A stretch of 64,000 bases of DNA, taken from Rhodospirillaceae bacterium. Its GTDB lineage: Bacteria > Pseudomonadota > Alphaproteobacteria > UBA8366. The DNA lies in NCBI GenBank assembly GCA_002716125.1, contig PAZH01000040.1, forward strand, positions 1 to 64,000, given 5' to 3'. Positions 34,339 through 43,061 of this stretch are shown one piece after another. Position 1 is the first letter of the stretch, and each line of letters opens with the position of its first letter. A program made the translations under genes and the position numbers. The notes beneath the pieces were generated by a model that made no database searches, was not told the origin of the DNA, and was given only the letters and a program-made list of their open reading frames with translations.

Positions 34339-35115
34339 ATGGACCATCTGGACCGCGTCAAAGAAGAGTTTACACGCCAGGCCGATACGTTTGCGGTTCA
34401 TGCCGTCAAAGCGGACGAGAAAGTCGAATCGCGGTTTCAAGGTGCCATCGGCGACGCCGGCAAAGGCGTCCTGTTGGATGTCGCCTGCGGACCCGGCGTC
34501 GTGACCGCGGCCCTGGCAAAGAACGCCGCGCGGATCACCGCCTTCGATGCGACGCCCGCCATGTTGGAGAAAGCCCGTGCGCGCTGCGAAGAGGCCGGAC
34601 TAGTGAATGTCGAGTTTCGGGAAGGCGACGCGCAAGCGATGCCGTTTGCCGATGCGACGTTCGACGGTATTGTCACCCGCCTTGCGATCCATCACTTCGC
34701 CGAACCGGCGAAAGTCATGTCCGAGATGTATCGAGTGCTCAAACCCGGCGGACGTGCCGTCATCGTCGATGTCATCGTCTCCGACAATGCAGAAGAAGCT
34801 GCCTTGCAGAACGCGATCGAAATCATTCGCGATCCTTCGCACATCCGCATGCTGCCCGAAGCCGAACTTTTCGGCGGAATCAAAGACGCAGGTTTTACAA
34901 TTCAAGACATCTCAGGGTGGGACAAGGACCGGGAGTTCGAGGAGTGGTGCGGAATCGCGAACGACCCGCAGCGTATCGGACCGCTGCGCACCATCGCCCG
35001 CACTCTCGCGAAAGACGGCCGGCACGCCGGGTTCGGACTTTCCGTGAACGACCAAGACGAATTGGTTTTCTTTCACCGTTGGCGCTTGATCGTTGCCGAT
35101 AAACCGGCGGCTTAA
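34339..35115 (+). CDS. Class I SAM-dependent methyltransferase (UbiE/COQ5-like)
   Basis: A 258-residue methyltransferase. SAM motif I is VLLDVACGPGVVTAALAKNA, motif II VEFREGDAQAMPFADATFDG, then IHHFAEPAKVMSEMYRVLKP and GGRAVIVDVI. This order (MEMYRVLKPGG) is that of the methyltransferase 11 group, used for quinones and many small molecules. The start ATG 34339 lies 8 bases after the monooxygenase stop with TAGGAGCG as ribosome binding site. It is the middle gene of the BVMO operon; substrate unknown. Confidence 0.9.
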   Translation: MDHLDRVKEEFTRQADTFAVHAVKADEKVESRFQGAIGDAGKGVLLDVACGPGVVTAALAKNAARITAFDATPAMLEKARARCEEAGLVNVEFREGDAQAMPFADATFDGIVTRLAIHHFAEPAKVMSEMYRVLKPGGRAVIVDVIVSDNAEEAALQNAIEIIRDPSHIRMLPEAELFGGIKDAGFTIQDISGWDKDREFEEWCGIANDPQRIGPLRTIARTLAKDGRHAGFGLSVNDQDELVFFHRWRLIVADKPAA

Positions 35116-35120
35116 GTGAA

Positions 35121-35897
35121 ATGCTCGTCGAAGAAATCGAAAAGAACTACAACAAGCTCGGTATCGAGATTATCGAGACGATCTATACCGACGATTACCT
35201 ATCTATCGGCGGTACCGCCTCGACGGAAGATCTGGCGGTGCTCGCCGGCGTTACACAGCAAAGCCGGGTGTTGGAAATCGGCAGCGGTGTCGGGGGACCC
35301 TCTCTGCACCTCGCCGCGACATACGGCTGTTCCGTTGTCGGCCTCGATCTCGTCGAAACAAATGTCGCGGAAGCCAACGAACGCGCGAAGGCGCGGCAAC
35401 TCGATCATCTGGTCTCTTTTCGACAGGGCGATGCGCTTGATTTGCCTTTCGCTGGCGGCGCCTTCGATGTGATTTGGGGGCAGGACGCGTGGTGCCACGT
35501 CCCCGACAAGGCGAAACTCATTGCAGAAATCGGCACTGTTCTTGCGCCGGGCGGAACCGTTGCGTTTACGGATTGGATCGAAACCGGCCCGATCGAAGGA
35601 AAAGCCCGCGAAGACATGCTCGCCGCCATGGCCGCCCCCAATATCGCCACCTTAGACGATTACAAACGATATCTAGAGAGCAACGGCTGCACCGTCGTGC
35701 ATCAAGAAAACGTGAGCGATTTATTCGTCTCTCAGTATCGCGCGATCATGTCTCGCCTCGCCGAAATGCGAGAAACGCTTTCGAAACGGTTTAGCCCTCG
35801 AATTTTCGAGATCGTGGTTGAGCGAAACAACTGTATTCTTGAGGCTTTTCAATGCGGTGCGCTTGGTGGCGGCCGCGTCGTCGCGCGAAAACGCTAG
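35121..35897 (+). CDS. SAM-dependent methyltransferase (sarcosine/dimethylglycine-type)
   Basis: A 258-residue methyltransferase with motif I RVLEIGSGVGGPSLHLAATY, post-I SVVGLDLVETNVAEANERA, and the motif QGDALDLPFAGGAFDVIWGQ with DAWCHVPDK and VLAPGGTVAFTDWIE. The WGQDAWCH pattern resembles sarcosine/dimethylglycine N-methyltransferases and related natural-product enzymes, but not strongly enough to name the substrate. It starts 5 bases after the preceding methyltransferase, so it is the last gene of the BVMO/methyltransferase operon. Two methyltransferases in tandem may act on the same molecule. Confidence 0.85.
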   Translation: MLVEEIEKNYNKLGIEIIETIYTDDYLSIGGTASTEDLAVLAGVTQQSRVLEIGSGVGGPSLHLAATYGCSVVGLDLVETNVAEANERAKARQLDHLVSFRQGDALDLPFAGGAFDVIWGQDAWCHVPDKAKLIAEIGTVLAPGGTVAFTDWIETGPIEGKAREDMLAAMAAPNIATLDDYKRYLESNGCTVVHQENVSDLFVSQYRAIMSRLAEMRETLSKRFSPRIFEIVVERNNCILEAFQCGALGGGRVVARKR

Positions 35898-36207
35898 ACC
35901 GGTCAACTGGCGAATTTCGGCACGCCGGACTCCCAAAAATACCCGGATTCGTTTACATTCGTTAACGATATCATCGAAAGGTTACTGTCAGACTCTTCTC
36001 GTACGCTCCCACGCAATTCGTTATGACGGGAGTGGTATATTGCAGTTTGATACGTTCGACCTGCAGAGGGGAAGTTTTCGTGCCGCAGAGGTCGCGCCGG
36101 GCGGGCGCCTTCTGAAGACGAGCCAGGCACGGAAATACGCAACGTCTTTGTCACGAGCGGCAAGACCGCCGCGATTGTGGCCGCCCGTAACGTGGAGTCA
36201 CCTTTAA
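35898..36207. other. Non-coding spacer before the metallo-hydrolase sensor gene
   Basis: No gene, repeat or RNA is supported in these 310 bases. A weak GGAG lies near 36191, some 13 bases before the ATG at 36208. A promoter for the large downstream gene is expected here, but no convincing -35/-10 or operator pair was seen. Confidence 0.5.
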
Positions 36208-38502
36208 ATGGCGAAGATCAAGCGAATGGAAGTGATCCGGGGTGTTTACTGGGTCGAAGTTCCCGAAGCGGACCTCTACATGCTTTGCGGGTGCCCGGAA
36301 GATGCCGTCAAACATCTGATGCAGCGGCGCCTCATCGTGCCGACGGAGAGAGACGGCGCGCGCTTCGAGACAGGCCCCAATGCGATATTGTTGTCGGACG
36401 TCGCGCTTCAGAACGGCAAGTTCTGCAATCTGGCTGAATTCCCTGTCCTTCAAATGCTCTACCGCCAAGGGATGATCATCCCGGGACACCCGAACAATAA
36501 AGGCGAGAAGCCGCTGCTTTTGGGATCGCGCGAACAGGTGAAGTCGCAGATGGAGTATATCTATCGCGGCAATTACGGCCTGATCTCGAAGGATGAAATG
36601 CTCGAGGCCGGCGTGAAGCCCGAATGGGCGGACGAGTTGATGCGGATGAAATTGAAGTTCGCGTTCGGTAAAATTCTGGAGACGGAAGAGCTTCTCGACC
36701 ATCTCTTCGTCGAAGAAGCCGAAGTCGAGATCAAGAACGGCGTCACCATCAAACGGACCCGGACAAATGTTTTCCAAGTGTCCTATCAAGGCGAAGTCGT
36801 CACAATCGACCTAACGGTCATCCGCGGCCGCAACGATCGGTCCGCCTACCCGCTCGGATTCAAAAGCATCAACCGCGATTATTTCTCGGTGATCCATTCT
36901 GGACAAGGCGACGGCTGGGACGTCAACCGCCCTTGCATGGCGAGTGTGATCGTCTTTCAAGGTAAGATTTACCTGATCGATGCCGGCCCGAATATCTCCT
37001 ATACGCTGACCGCACTCGGTATCGGTGTGAACGAGATCGAAGGCATTTTCCATACCCATTGCCACGACGATCATTTCGCCGGCATGACAAGCCTGATGCG
37101 GACCGACCATCGCATTAAGTATTTCGCGACACCTTTGGTGCGGGCCTCCGTCTTTAAGAAATTGTCAGCCCTTCTATCGACCGACGAAGACGTCATCCCG
37201 AGTTATTTTGACGTCGTCAATCTCAATTTCGACGAATGGAATGATATCGACGGGCTGGAAGTCCGCCCGATCATGTCGCCGCACCCGGTCGAAACCAGTT
37301 CCTTCTTCTTCCGGACCTTCTGGGAAGGCAAGCATCTAACCTATGCACATTTGGCGGATATTGCCTCTATCGATGTACTCAAGGGAATGATAACGGACGA
37401 CGACACCGCGCCTGGAATTTCGCAAGCCACGTTCGACAACACCTGCAAGGAATACCTCACCGAGGCGGACCTCAAGAAAGTCGATATCGGCGGCGGTATG
37501 ATCCACGGCGAAGCCCTCGATTTTGAGAGCGATATGTCCGGCAAGATCGTTTTGGCGCACCGCGCGGACCCGTTGACCAACAAGCAAAAAGAAATCGGCT
37601 CCAGCGCCATGTTCGGCGTGGTCGATGCGCTGGTGCCGGACGAGACAGACAACCTGCGCCGGTTCTCCTTTGAGTTCTTGCGCGACTATTTCCCCAATAT
37701 GGAACCGCGCTATCTGCGAACGCTGTTGAACCATCCGATCGTCGAGTTTACGCCAGGTTCGATCATCCTTCGAAAGGGCCGCTCGATAGAGGACGTTTAC
37801 TTGGTTATCACCGGCACGGTCGAAAAGATACGTTCCGAAGACGACGTTTATAACGTTATTCCCGCCGGCGGAATGATCGGCGAATATTCGGGCCTTCATG
37901 GCAAGCCTTCGGCGTCCACATATCGCACGGTCAGCTATGTTCGCGCGCTGAAACTGACGCAAGATTCGTATCTCGGCTTCATCCGTCAAAATGGCTTGGA
38001 AGACGAAATTAAGCGTTTGCTCGAATATCGCGAAGCTTTGGAGCAGACTTGGCTCTTTGGCGAGACAATTTCGCCGCCGGTACAGAACAAGATCGCGAAA
38101 TCGATGAAAATGCGCGAATACGATCAGGCCGGCATCCTCTTGGAAGATGTACCCGCAGACTCGATTTTCATCGTGAATTCCGGCGAGATCGAACGCGTCT
38201 TCGACGGCGAGGTTATCGAAACACTCGGCCGAAAGTCGGTATTTGGCGAGGAGCAGGTCCTTTTGGGCCGCCCGACGGAATTCGAATTCCGCACCGCCGG
38301 ACCTTGCCGGATTTACGAAGTCCCGGGTGACGCGCTGGTCGGTATTCCGATCGTCATGTGGAAGCTTCTGGAAACATTCGAGCTACGCTCGGCTGCGCAT
38401 TCCGGACCGTTTATCAAAGCGGCGCTTCCCGCGCAGTGGGACCCAGACGCCGCAGCGCGCCACGCCAGTCCGCCCGCCGACCGGGCAACCGCTTCCCTCT
38501 AA
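36208..38502 (+). CDS. Metallo-beta-lactamase-fold protein with two cyclic-nucleotide-binding domains
   Basis: A 764-residue cytosolic protein. Residues 1-210 have an unrecognised N-terminal region. Residues 230-470 contain a metallo-hydrolase core with metal motif HTHCHDDHFAGM (about residue 287), a distal MSPHPVETSSFFF and LAHRADP. Residues 505-600 form a first cNMP-binding domain (VEFTPGSIILRKG, YLVITGTVEKI, GGMIGEYSGLHG), and residues 620-735 a second (IFIVNSGEIERVF, KSVFGEEQVLLGRPTEFEFR). Both lack the classic phosphate-binding RAAS/RAAT signature; the first has a partial GKPSASTYRTVSYV. The protein could be a cyclic-nucleotide phosphodiesterase or another hydrolase switched by cyclic nucleotides. 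No partner gene is adjacent. Confidence 0.85.
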   Translation: MAKIKRMEVIRGVYWVEVPEADLYMLCGCPEDAVKHLMQRRLIVPTERDGARFETGPNAILLSDVALQNGKFCNLAEFPVLQMLYRQGMIIPGHPNNKGEKPLLLGSREQVKSQMEYIYRGNYGLISKDEMLEAGVKPEWADELMRMKLKFAFGKILETEELLDHLFVEEAEVEIKNGVTIKRTRTNVFQVSYQGEVVTIDLTVIRGRNDRSAYPLGFKSINRDYFSVIHSGQGDGWDVNRPCMASVIVFQGKIYLIDAGPNISYTLTALGIGVNEIEGIFHTHCHDDHFAGMTSLMRTDHRIKYFATPLVRASVFKKLSALLSTDEDVIPSYFDVVNLNFDEWNDIDGLEVRPIMSPHPVETSSFFFRTFWEGKHLTYAHLADIASIDVLKGMITDDDTAPGISQATFDNTCKEYLTEADLKKVDIGGGMIHGEALDFESDMSGKIVLAHRADPLTNKQKEIGSSAMFGVVDALVPDETDNLRRFSFEFLRDYFPNMEPRYLRTLLNHPIVEFTPGSIILRKGRSIEDVYLVITGTVEKIRSEDDVYNVIPAGGMIGEYSGLHGKPSASTYRTVSYVRALKLTQDSYLGFIRQNGLEDEIKRLLEYREALEQTWLFGETISPPVQNKIAKSMKMREYDQAGILLEDVPADSIFIVNSGEIERVFDGEVIETLGRKSVFGEEQVLLGRPTEFEFRTAGPCRIYEVPGDALVGIPIVMWKLLETFELRSAAHSGPFIKAALPAQWDPDAAARHASPPADRATASL

Positions 38503-38515
38503 GCGTTACCGCGTT

Positions 38516-39601
38516 TTAGTCCGTATAAGGGTGGTCCCGGAACAATTCCGGCCGGAAATCCATGCCATGACCGGGCCGATCGGGCGGAATCATCATTCCT
38601 TCTTTCGGATTATTCGGCTCGACCCAGAGATGGTCGTACCAGCCCATATATTCCAACCATGACGGATTCTCGATCGACGCGGTCATATGAACGCTGAGTT
38701 CGGGGAACATGTGCCAGGCCATCGTAAGGCCGGCCTTGTGCGCATGCTCGGCTATGATGCGAAGTTCGGTATAACCGCCACGCATAATATCCGGCTGCAG
38801 AATGGGAATCTTCCGGCTTTCGAAGAACGGCTTGAAATCATGATGCGTGAAATTGTTTTCGCCCCCGACGACCGGCGTTTCAATGGCGTCCGCGATTGCA
38901 TGGTACCCGTCAAAGTCATCCGCCATGACCGGCTCTTCCAACCATGACAGGTTATAGGGGTCGATCCGCTTTCCGACGGCAATCGCCTCCTCAACCGTCC
39001 AGCCCTGATTGACGTCGACCATGATCTCGATGTCGTCGCCGAGCGCTTCGCGCATATCGCGTACGTTGATGACATCTTCGTCATGCGTGAAGAGATGCGC
39101 GACTTGCATCTTGATCGCCTTGAAACCTTCGCCGACGAAGCGCTCGGCTTTTTCGATCATCCCGTCATGCCCGAGCCCTCGAAAACAGCCAGAGCCATAG
39201 ACCGGCAGAGGATCCGCGCGACCGCCCCAAACCTGCCATAGCGGCTTGCCTTGCTGTCGGCCAAGCGCATCCCAAAGTGCGATGTCCAACGCGGACATCG
39301 CCATGACTGTGATACCCATGCGTCCTTGAATAAAGGTCGCCTGCCACATTTTCCGCCACAACGCCTCGACGTCATCCGCGACTTCACCGATAAGCAGCGG
39401 CTTTAACATCTCATGGATGCACATCTCCAGCGTCCGCATTCCACCCGCCAGCGGATGCAAGTGGCCGGTTCCGACCACACCGGCATCGGTTTCCACTTCG
39501 ACCACGAGCAGATCGATGTTGGGCAAGGTTAGAAACCCTGTCTTCGGCGGGTCGCTGAAGGGCACAGACAAGAGATGCGTGCGGATTTCCGTGATTTTCA
39601 T
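38516..39601 (-). CDS. Enolase-superfamily dehydratase/isomerase (mandelate racemase-like)
   Basis: A 361-residue protein. Features are ALWDALGRQQGKPLWQVWGG in the capping region, the general-base lysine strand FKAIKMQVAH, metal ligands in MVDVNQGWTVEEA and LEEPVMADDFDG, VVGGENNFTHHDFKPF (third metal ligand) and a His in MAWHMFPELSVHM on the barrel. These match the mandelate racemase subgroup, whose members remove a proton next to a carboxylate of sugar acids or similar compounds. GGGAGGGCGC precedes the ATG. It is divergent from the second monooxygenase gene with 131 bases between starts and does not share its operon. Confidence 0.92.
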   Translation of the reverse strand: MKITEIRTHLLSVPFSDPPKTGFLTLPNIDLLVVEVETDAGVVGTGHLHPLAGGMRTLEMCIHEMLKPLLIGEVADDVEALWRKMWQATFIQGRMGITVMAMSALDIALWDALGRQQGKPLWQVWGGRADPLPVYGSGCFRGLGHDGMIEKAERFVGEGFKAIKMQVAHLFTHDEDVINVRDMREALGDDIEIMVDVNQGWTVEEAIAVGKRIDPYNLSWLEEPVMADDFDGYHAIADAIETPVVGGENNFTHHDFKPFFESRKIPILQPDIMRGGYTELRIIAEHAHKAGLTMAWHMFPELSVHMTASIENPSWLEYMGWYDHLWVEPNNPKEGMMIPPDRPGHGMDFRPELFRDHPYTD

Positions 39602-39732
39602 AGCGCCCTCCCAGAGCGATTCTTATATGATCGTGACGCGTTCAGACTGGGTCGACAAACACATCCGGCACCAGGCTTCCCAATTGCGTGAAATTATATA
39701 GTTTATCTAGCGAAACGCGTGGAAGGAAAAGT

Positions 39733-41370
39733 ATGTCTGCAAAACAACAACGAGAGACAACGGTGGATGCCGTCATTGTCGGCGCAGGGTTCTCCGGTCT
39801 CTATCTCTTGCATCGTTTCCGCAAACTCGGTCTAACGACCCGCGTCTTAGAACGCGGCGGCGGAGTCGGCGGCACCTGGTACTGGAACCGCTATCCCGGC
39901 GCGCGGTGTGATGTCGAAAGCATGCAGTATTCCTATTCCTTCGACGAAGAGCTCCAACAAGAATGGCATTGGCCGGAAAAGTTCTCGGCGCAGCCCGACA
40001 TCTTGGCCTACGCAAATCACGTGGCCGACCGTTTTGATCTTCGTAAAGACATCGACTTCGATGTCGAAGTGAAAGCCGCACATTTCAATGAAGCAACGCG
40101 CCGCTGGCGGATCGAAACTGACAAGGGCGAGAAGATAACGGCGCAGTTCTTCGTGATGGCGACCGGATGTATTTCAACCGCCCAAACGCCAAACATCGAA
40201 GGTTTAGACAACTACCAAGGCAATACCTATCACACCGGCAGCTGGCCGCATGAGAAAGTCGATTTCACGGGGCAGCGGATCGCCGTCATCGGCACAGGAT
40301 CGTCCGGCATACAAGCAATCCCCGTATTGGCGGAGGAAGCCGCCCATGTGACGGTCTTTCAGCGGACGCCAAATTATTCGATCCCGTCCCAAAATGAACC
40401 GATGACATCGGACTACGAAGCGTCCTGGAAGGAGAAATACCCCGCATTGCGCGAAGAGATGCGCTATACCGGGCACGGCAGCATGAAGGACCTCAACGAT
40501 AAACCGGCGATGTCGGTCGACGAAGAGGAACGTCAAGACACGTACGAGAAACGTTGGGAGATCGGCGGCGCCGGGTTCCTGGCATCCTTTAACGATCTTC
40601 TGTTTAGCCAAGAGTCCAACGATACGGCTTCGGAATTCGTGCGTAACCAAATCCGGCGAATTGTAAAGGACCCGGAGACCGCTGAGCTTCTGGCGCCAAA
40701 GACCTATCCCATCGGCACAAAGCGGATTTGCATCGATAGCGGCTACTTCCAGACCTACAACCGAGAAAACGTTGATCTGGTGGACATTAGCGAAAAGCCG
40801 ATCGAACGTATCACGCGGGAAGGGCTTGTCGCCAACGGACGTGAATTCGAATTCGACAGTATTGTGTTCGCAACGGGTTTCGACGCCATGACCGGCACCC
40901 TCTTCAACGTCGATATCCGCGGACGTAACGACTTGGCCCTTAAAGAGAAATGGTATGCGGGACCGCGGACCTATCTCGGCCTTATGTCGGAAGCCTTTCC
41001 CAACCTATTCATGATCACCGGCCCCGGAAGTCCATCGGTGAAAAGCAACATGCTCGTGTCAATCGAGCAGCATGTCGATTTCGTTACGGAAAGCATAATT
41101 CATATGCGGGAGCACGGCCTGGAATTGATGGAACCCGATGTCGCGGCCGAAGACGATTGGGTCGATCATGTCCAGGAAGCAGCGAACAAGACGCTCTTTC
41201 CCCGCGCGAACTCCTGGTATATGGGCGCCAATATTCCCGGCAAGCCTCGCCTCTTCATGCCTTATATCGGCGGGGTCGGCACGTATCGCCGCATCTGCGA
41301 AGAAGTGGTCGCAGATAATTACAAGGGCTTCCGCTTCGAGGCGGAGGCGGCCGCCGCAGCAGCCGAATGA
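39733..41370 (+). CDS. Flavin-dependent (Baeyer-Villiger-type) monooxygenase, copy 2
   Basis: The 545-residue protein is a clear paralogue of the product of 32738-34330: it shares GTWYWNRYPGARCDVESMQY, the fingerprint region YHTGSWPHEKVDFTGQR and the end NLFMITGPGSPSVKSNM. The fingerprint begins YQGNTYHTGSWP, with Tyr in place of the first Phe. GGAAGGAAAA precedes ATG 39733. The stop overlaps the start of the enoyl-CoA hydratase gene (ATGA), so the two are translationally coupled. This pairing suggests a route in which a ketone is cleaved to an ester and the acid half enters beta-oxidation-like steps. Confidence 0.92.
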   Translation: MSAKQQRETTVDAVIVGAGFSGLYLLHRFRKLGLTTRVLERGGGVGGTWYWNRYPGARCDVESMQYSYSFDEELQQEWHWPEKFSAQPDILAYANHVADRFDLRKDIDFDVEVKAAHFNEATRRWRIETDKGEKITAQFFVMATGCISTAQTPNIEGLDNYQGNTYHTGSWPHEKVDFTGQRIAVIGTGSSGIQAIPVLAEEAAHVTVFQRTPNYSIPSQNEPMTSDYEASWKEKYPALREEMRYTGHGSMKDLNDKPAMSVDEEERQDTYEKRWEIGGAGFLASFNDLLFSQESNDTASEFVRNQIRRIVKDPETAELLAPKTYPIGTKRICIDSGYFQTYNRENVDLVDISEKPIERITREGLVANGREFEFDSIVFATGFDAMTGTLFNVDIRGRNDLALKEKWYAGPRTYLGLMSEAFPNLFMITGPGSPSVKSNMLVSIEQHVDFVTESIIHMREHGLELMEPDVAAEDDWVDHVQEAANKTLFPRANSWYMGANIPGKPRLFMPYIGGVGTYRRICEEVVADNYKGFRFEAEAAAAAAE

Positions 41371-42152
41371 CGAGCGACTACAAATTTTTGCATTACGACG
41401 TTTCTGAAGGCATCGCGTCGATCAAGCTCGACCGCCCCCCGGTCAATGCCATTCATGAGGCGATGACAGACGAATATTTCGACGCGTTGGACCACGCCGA
41501 CAGGGACGACGCCGTAAAGGTCATTGTTCTGTCCGGTGAAGGGAAAGGCCTTTCCGCCGGTGCCGATCTTAAATATCTCGCAGGTTTCGGTACGGACGAA
41601 ATGGCACGGTTCCTTGAGAAATTTTACGTCGAACAGGTCGAACGGGTGCGCGGCCTTTCGAAACCGATCATCGCCGCGGTGCATGGATACGCGCGGGAAG
41701 GTGCATGCACGATGGCCTTCACATGCGACATGGTCGTCGCCTCGGACGATTCCAGCTTCGGGTATCCCGGCGTGCCCAACCTGGCAGCACCACCTGGTAT
41801 GCATGTCTGGCACCTACAGAAACTCATCGGGCGAATGCGTGCGGCCGAATTGATTCTAACCGGGGACCCGATCGACGCCGCAGAGGCCGGACGTTTAGGC
41901 TTGGTCACGAAAGTCGTCCCGCGGGCGGAATTAGAGAGCGAAGCCAGAAAGCTCGCAAAACGATTGGCCGCGATGTCACCTCTCGCGCTGAAAGTGACGC
42001 GAGACCTGATTTACGAAATGGAAAATATGGACTTCAAAGACGTTCCGCGTCGTGCCCTCAAGGCCACGTCGGGCGCTTTTGACTCCGAAGACAGTAAAGA
42101 AGCCAGACGCGCCTTCAACGAGAAACGAGCACCCGTTTGGAAAGGTCGCTGA
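41367..42152 (+). CDS. Enoyl-CoA hydratase/isomerase family protein
   Basis: A 261-residue crotonase-fold protein. VIVLSGEGKGLSAGADLKYL holds the first oxyanion-hole region (GKGLSAGADL), and AAVHGYAREGACTMAFTCD holds the second; the ACTMAFTCDMVVAS stretch is typical. The position used by hydratase Glu residues is not conserved in an obvious way, so an isomerase, hydrolase or other crotonase reaction is possible. It overlaps the monooxygenase stop by four bases and therefore is expected in the same pathway. A basic C-terminus (ARRAFNEKRAPVWKGR) is standard in the family. Confidence 0.92.
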   Translation: MTSDYKFLHYDVSEGIASIKLDRPPVNAIHEAMTDEYFDALDHADRDDAVKVIVLSGEGKGLSAGADLKYLAGFGTDEMARFLEKFYVEQVERVRGLSKPIIAAVHGYAREGACTMAFTCDMVVASDDSSFGYPGVPNLAAPPGMHVWHLQKLIGRMRAAELILTGDPIDAAEAGRLGLVTKVVPRAELESEARKLAKRLAAMSPLALKVTRDLIYEMENMDFKDVPRRALKATSGAFDSEDSKEARRAFNEKRAPVWKGR

Positions 42153-42234
42153 CGAAAATTTCACTTGTGCCCATAGGACAGATCGCGGTACCCACCTACC
42201 TTAAAATCAAACAGATCATCACCGAATATTCATT

Positions 42235-43010
42235 ATGTCTGAAATTGACATTCAAGATGCCTTAGAGCGGCTGAAACGCGAGTTCATCGATACCAGCGCG
42301 GAGAAGCTCGACAAGATCGATGCGATCATCGACCGTCTTTATCGAGGCGAAGAAGATGATCGCGGCGCTGATTTTGTCGAGTTTCAGCGGGACATCCATT
42401 CGCTCAAGGGTTCTGCCGGAACATACGGGTTCGATTCGGTGAGCCTGATTGCGCATCGGCTGGAAGATTACATCGAAACGACACGACGTTTGAGCAGCGA
42501 GAACCTTCTTGATGTGCAGGTATTCGTCGATCGAATTCGCGAGATATTTGAAGGCGGCGATGAAGTTCCGAATGACCGCCTGATACCAATCCTAGATAGC
42601 CTGCCATCCAGCGAAATCGCTCAGACAACGGAATCCGAACAGGAAGCCGAAAGTAAAGTGGCGCTGTTGGTAATGTCTAAGGGTGTGCAGCGAAAATTGG
42701 TGAGTGCCGACCTCACCGGTAACGGGTTCGAGTTGGCCTATGCGGACCACCCGCTCGATGCCTTTCGGTTGGCGGTCTCCCTGAAACCCAACCTGGTCGT
42801 CACGTCCCTTGAGTTCGACAACCTCAACGGTCTTGAATTGACACGCGCCCTACGCGGCGTCGATGCGACATCGACCACGCCCATCGTTCTATTGACCAGC
42901 CACTCGATAGACCAGATGGGGAAGCGCTCCCCGAGCACACAAGAGCGATTCACAAAGACGCCGGATTCGCCACAAAATTAACGGAAGCCATCGAGACTTT
43001 CGGCATTTGA
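42235..43010 (+). pseudogene. Hpt-pseudoreceiver protein with a frameshift at the G-run 42918-42921
   Basis: The open frame from ATG 42235 stops at 42981 (248 residues). Residues 1-110 are an Hpt domain with the phospho-His in FQRDIHSLKGSAGTYGF. Residues 140-225 form a receiver-like fold without the acidic pair (ALLVMSKG) and without the phospho-Asp (VVTSLEFDNLNG has Ser), so it is a pseudoreceiver. After SIDQMG the frame becomes random (KRSPSTQERF); one base less in the G run explains this, because the -1 frame reads EALPEHTRAIHKDAGFATKL and ends at a stop at 43008-43010, a normal receiver end. This is a frameshift, a sequencing error, or possibly slippage. Confidence 0.75.
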
Positions 43011-43061
43011 GGTGAGGTCTCCTTCGTCTTATCGTCGCCATATGCACATTAAGAGGCGGCG

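Noticed and set aside
35898-36207. A 30-codon open frame from ATG 36023
   Set aside because: It has no convincing ribosome binding site and no family-like pattern.
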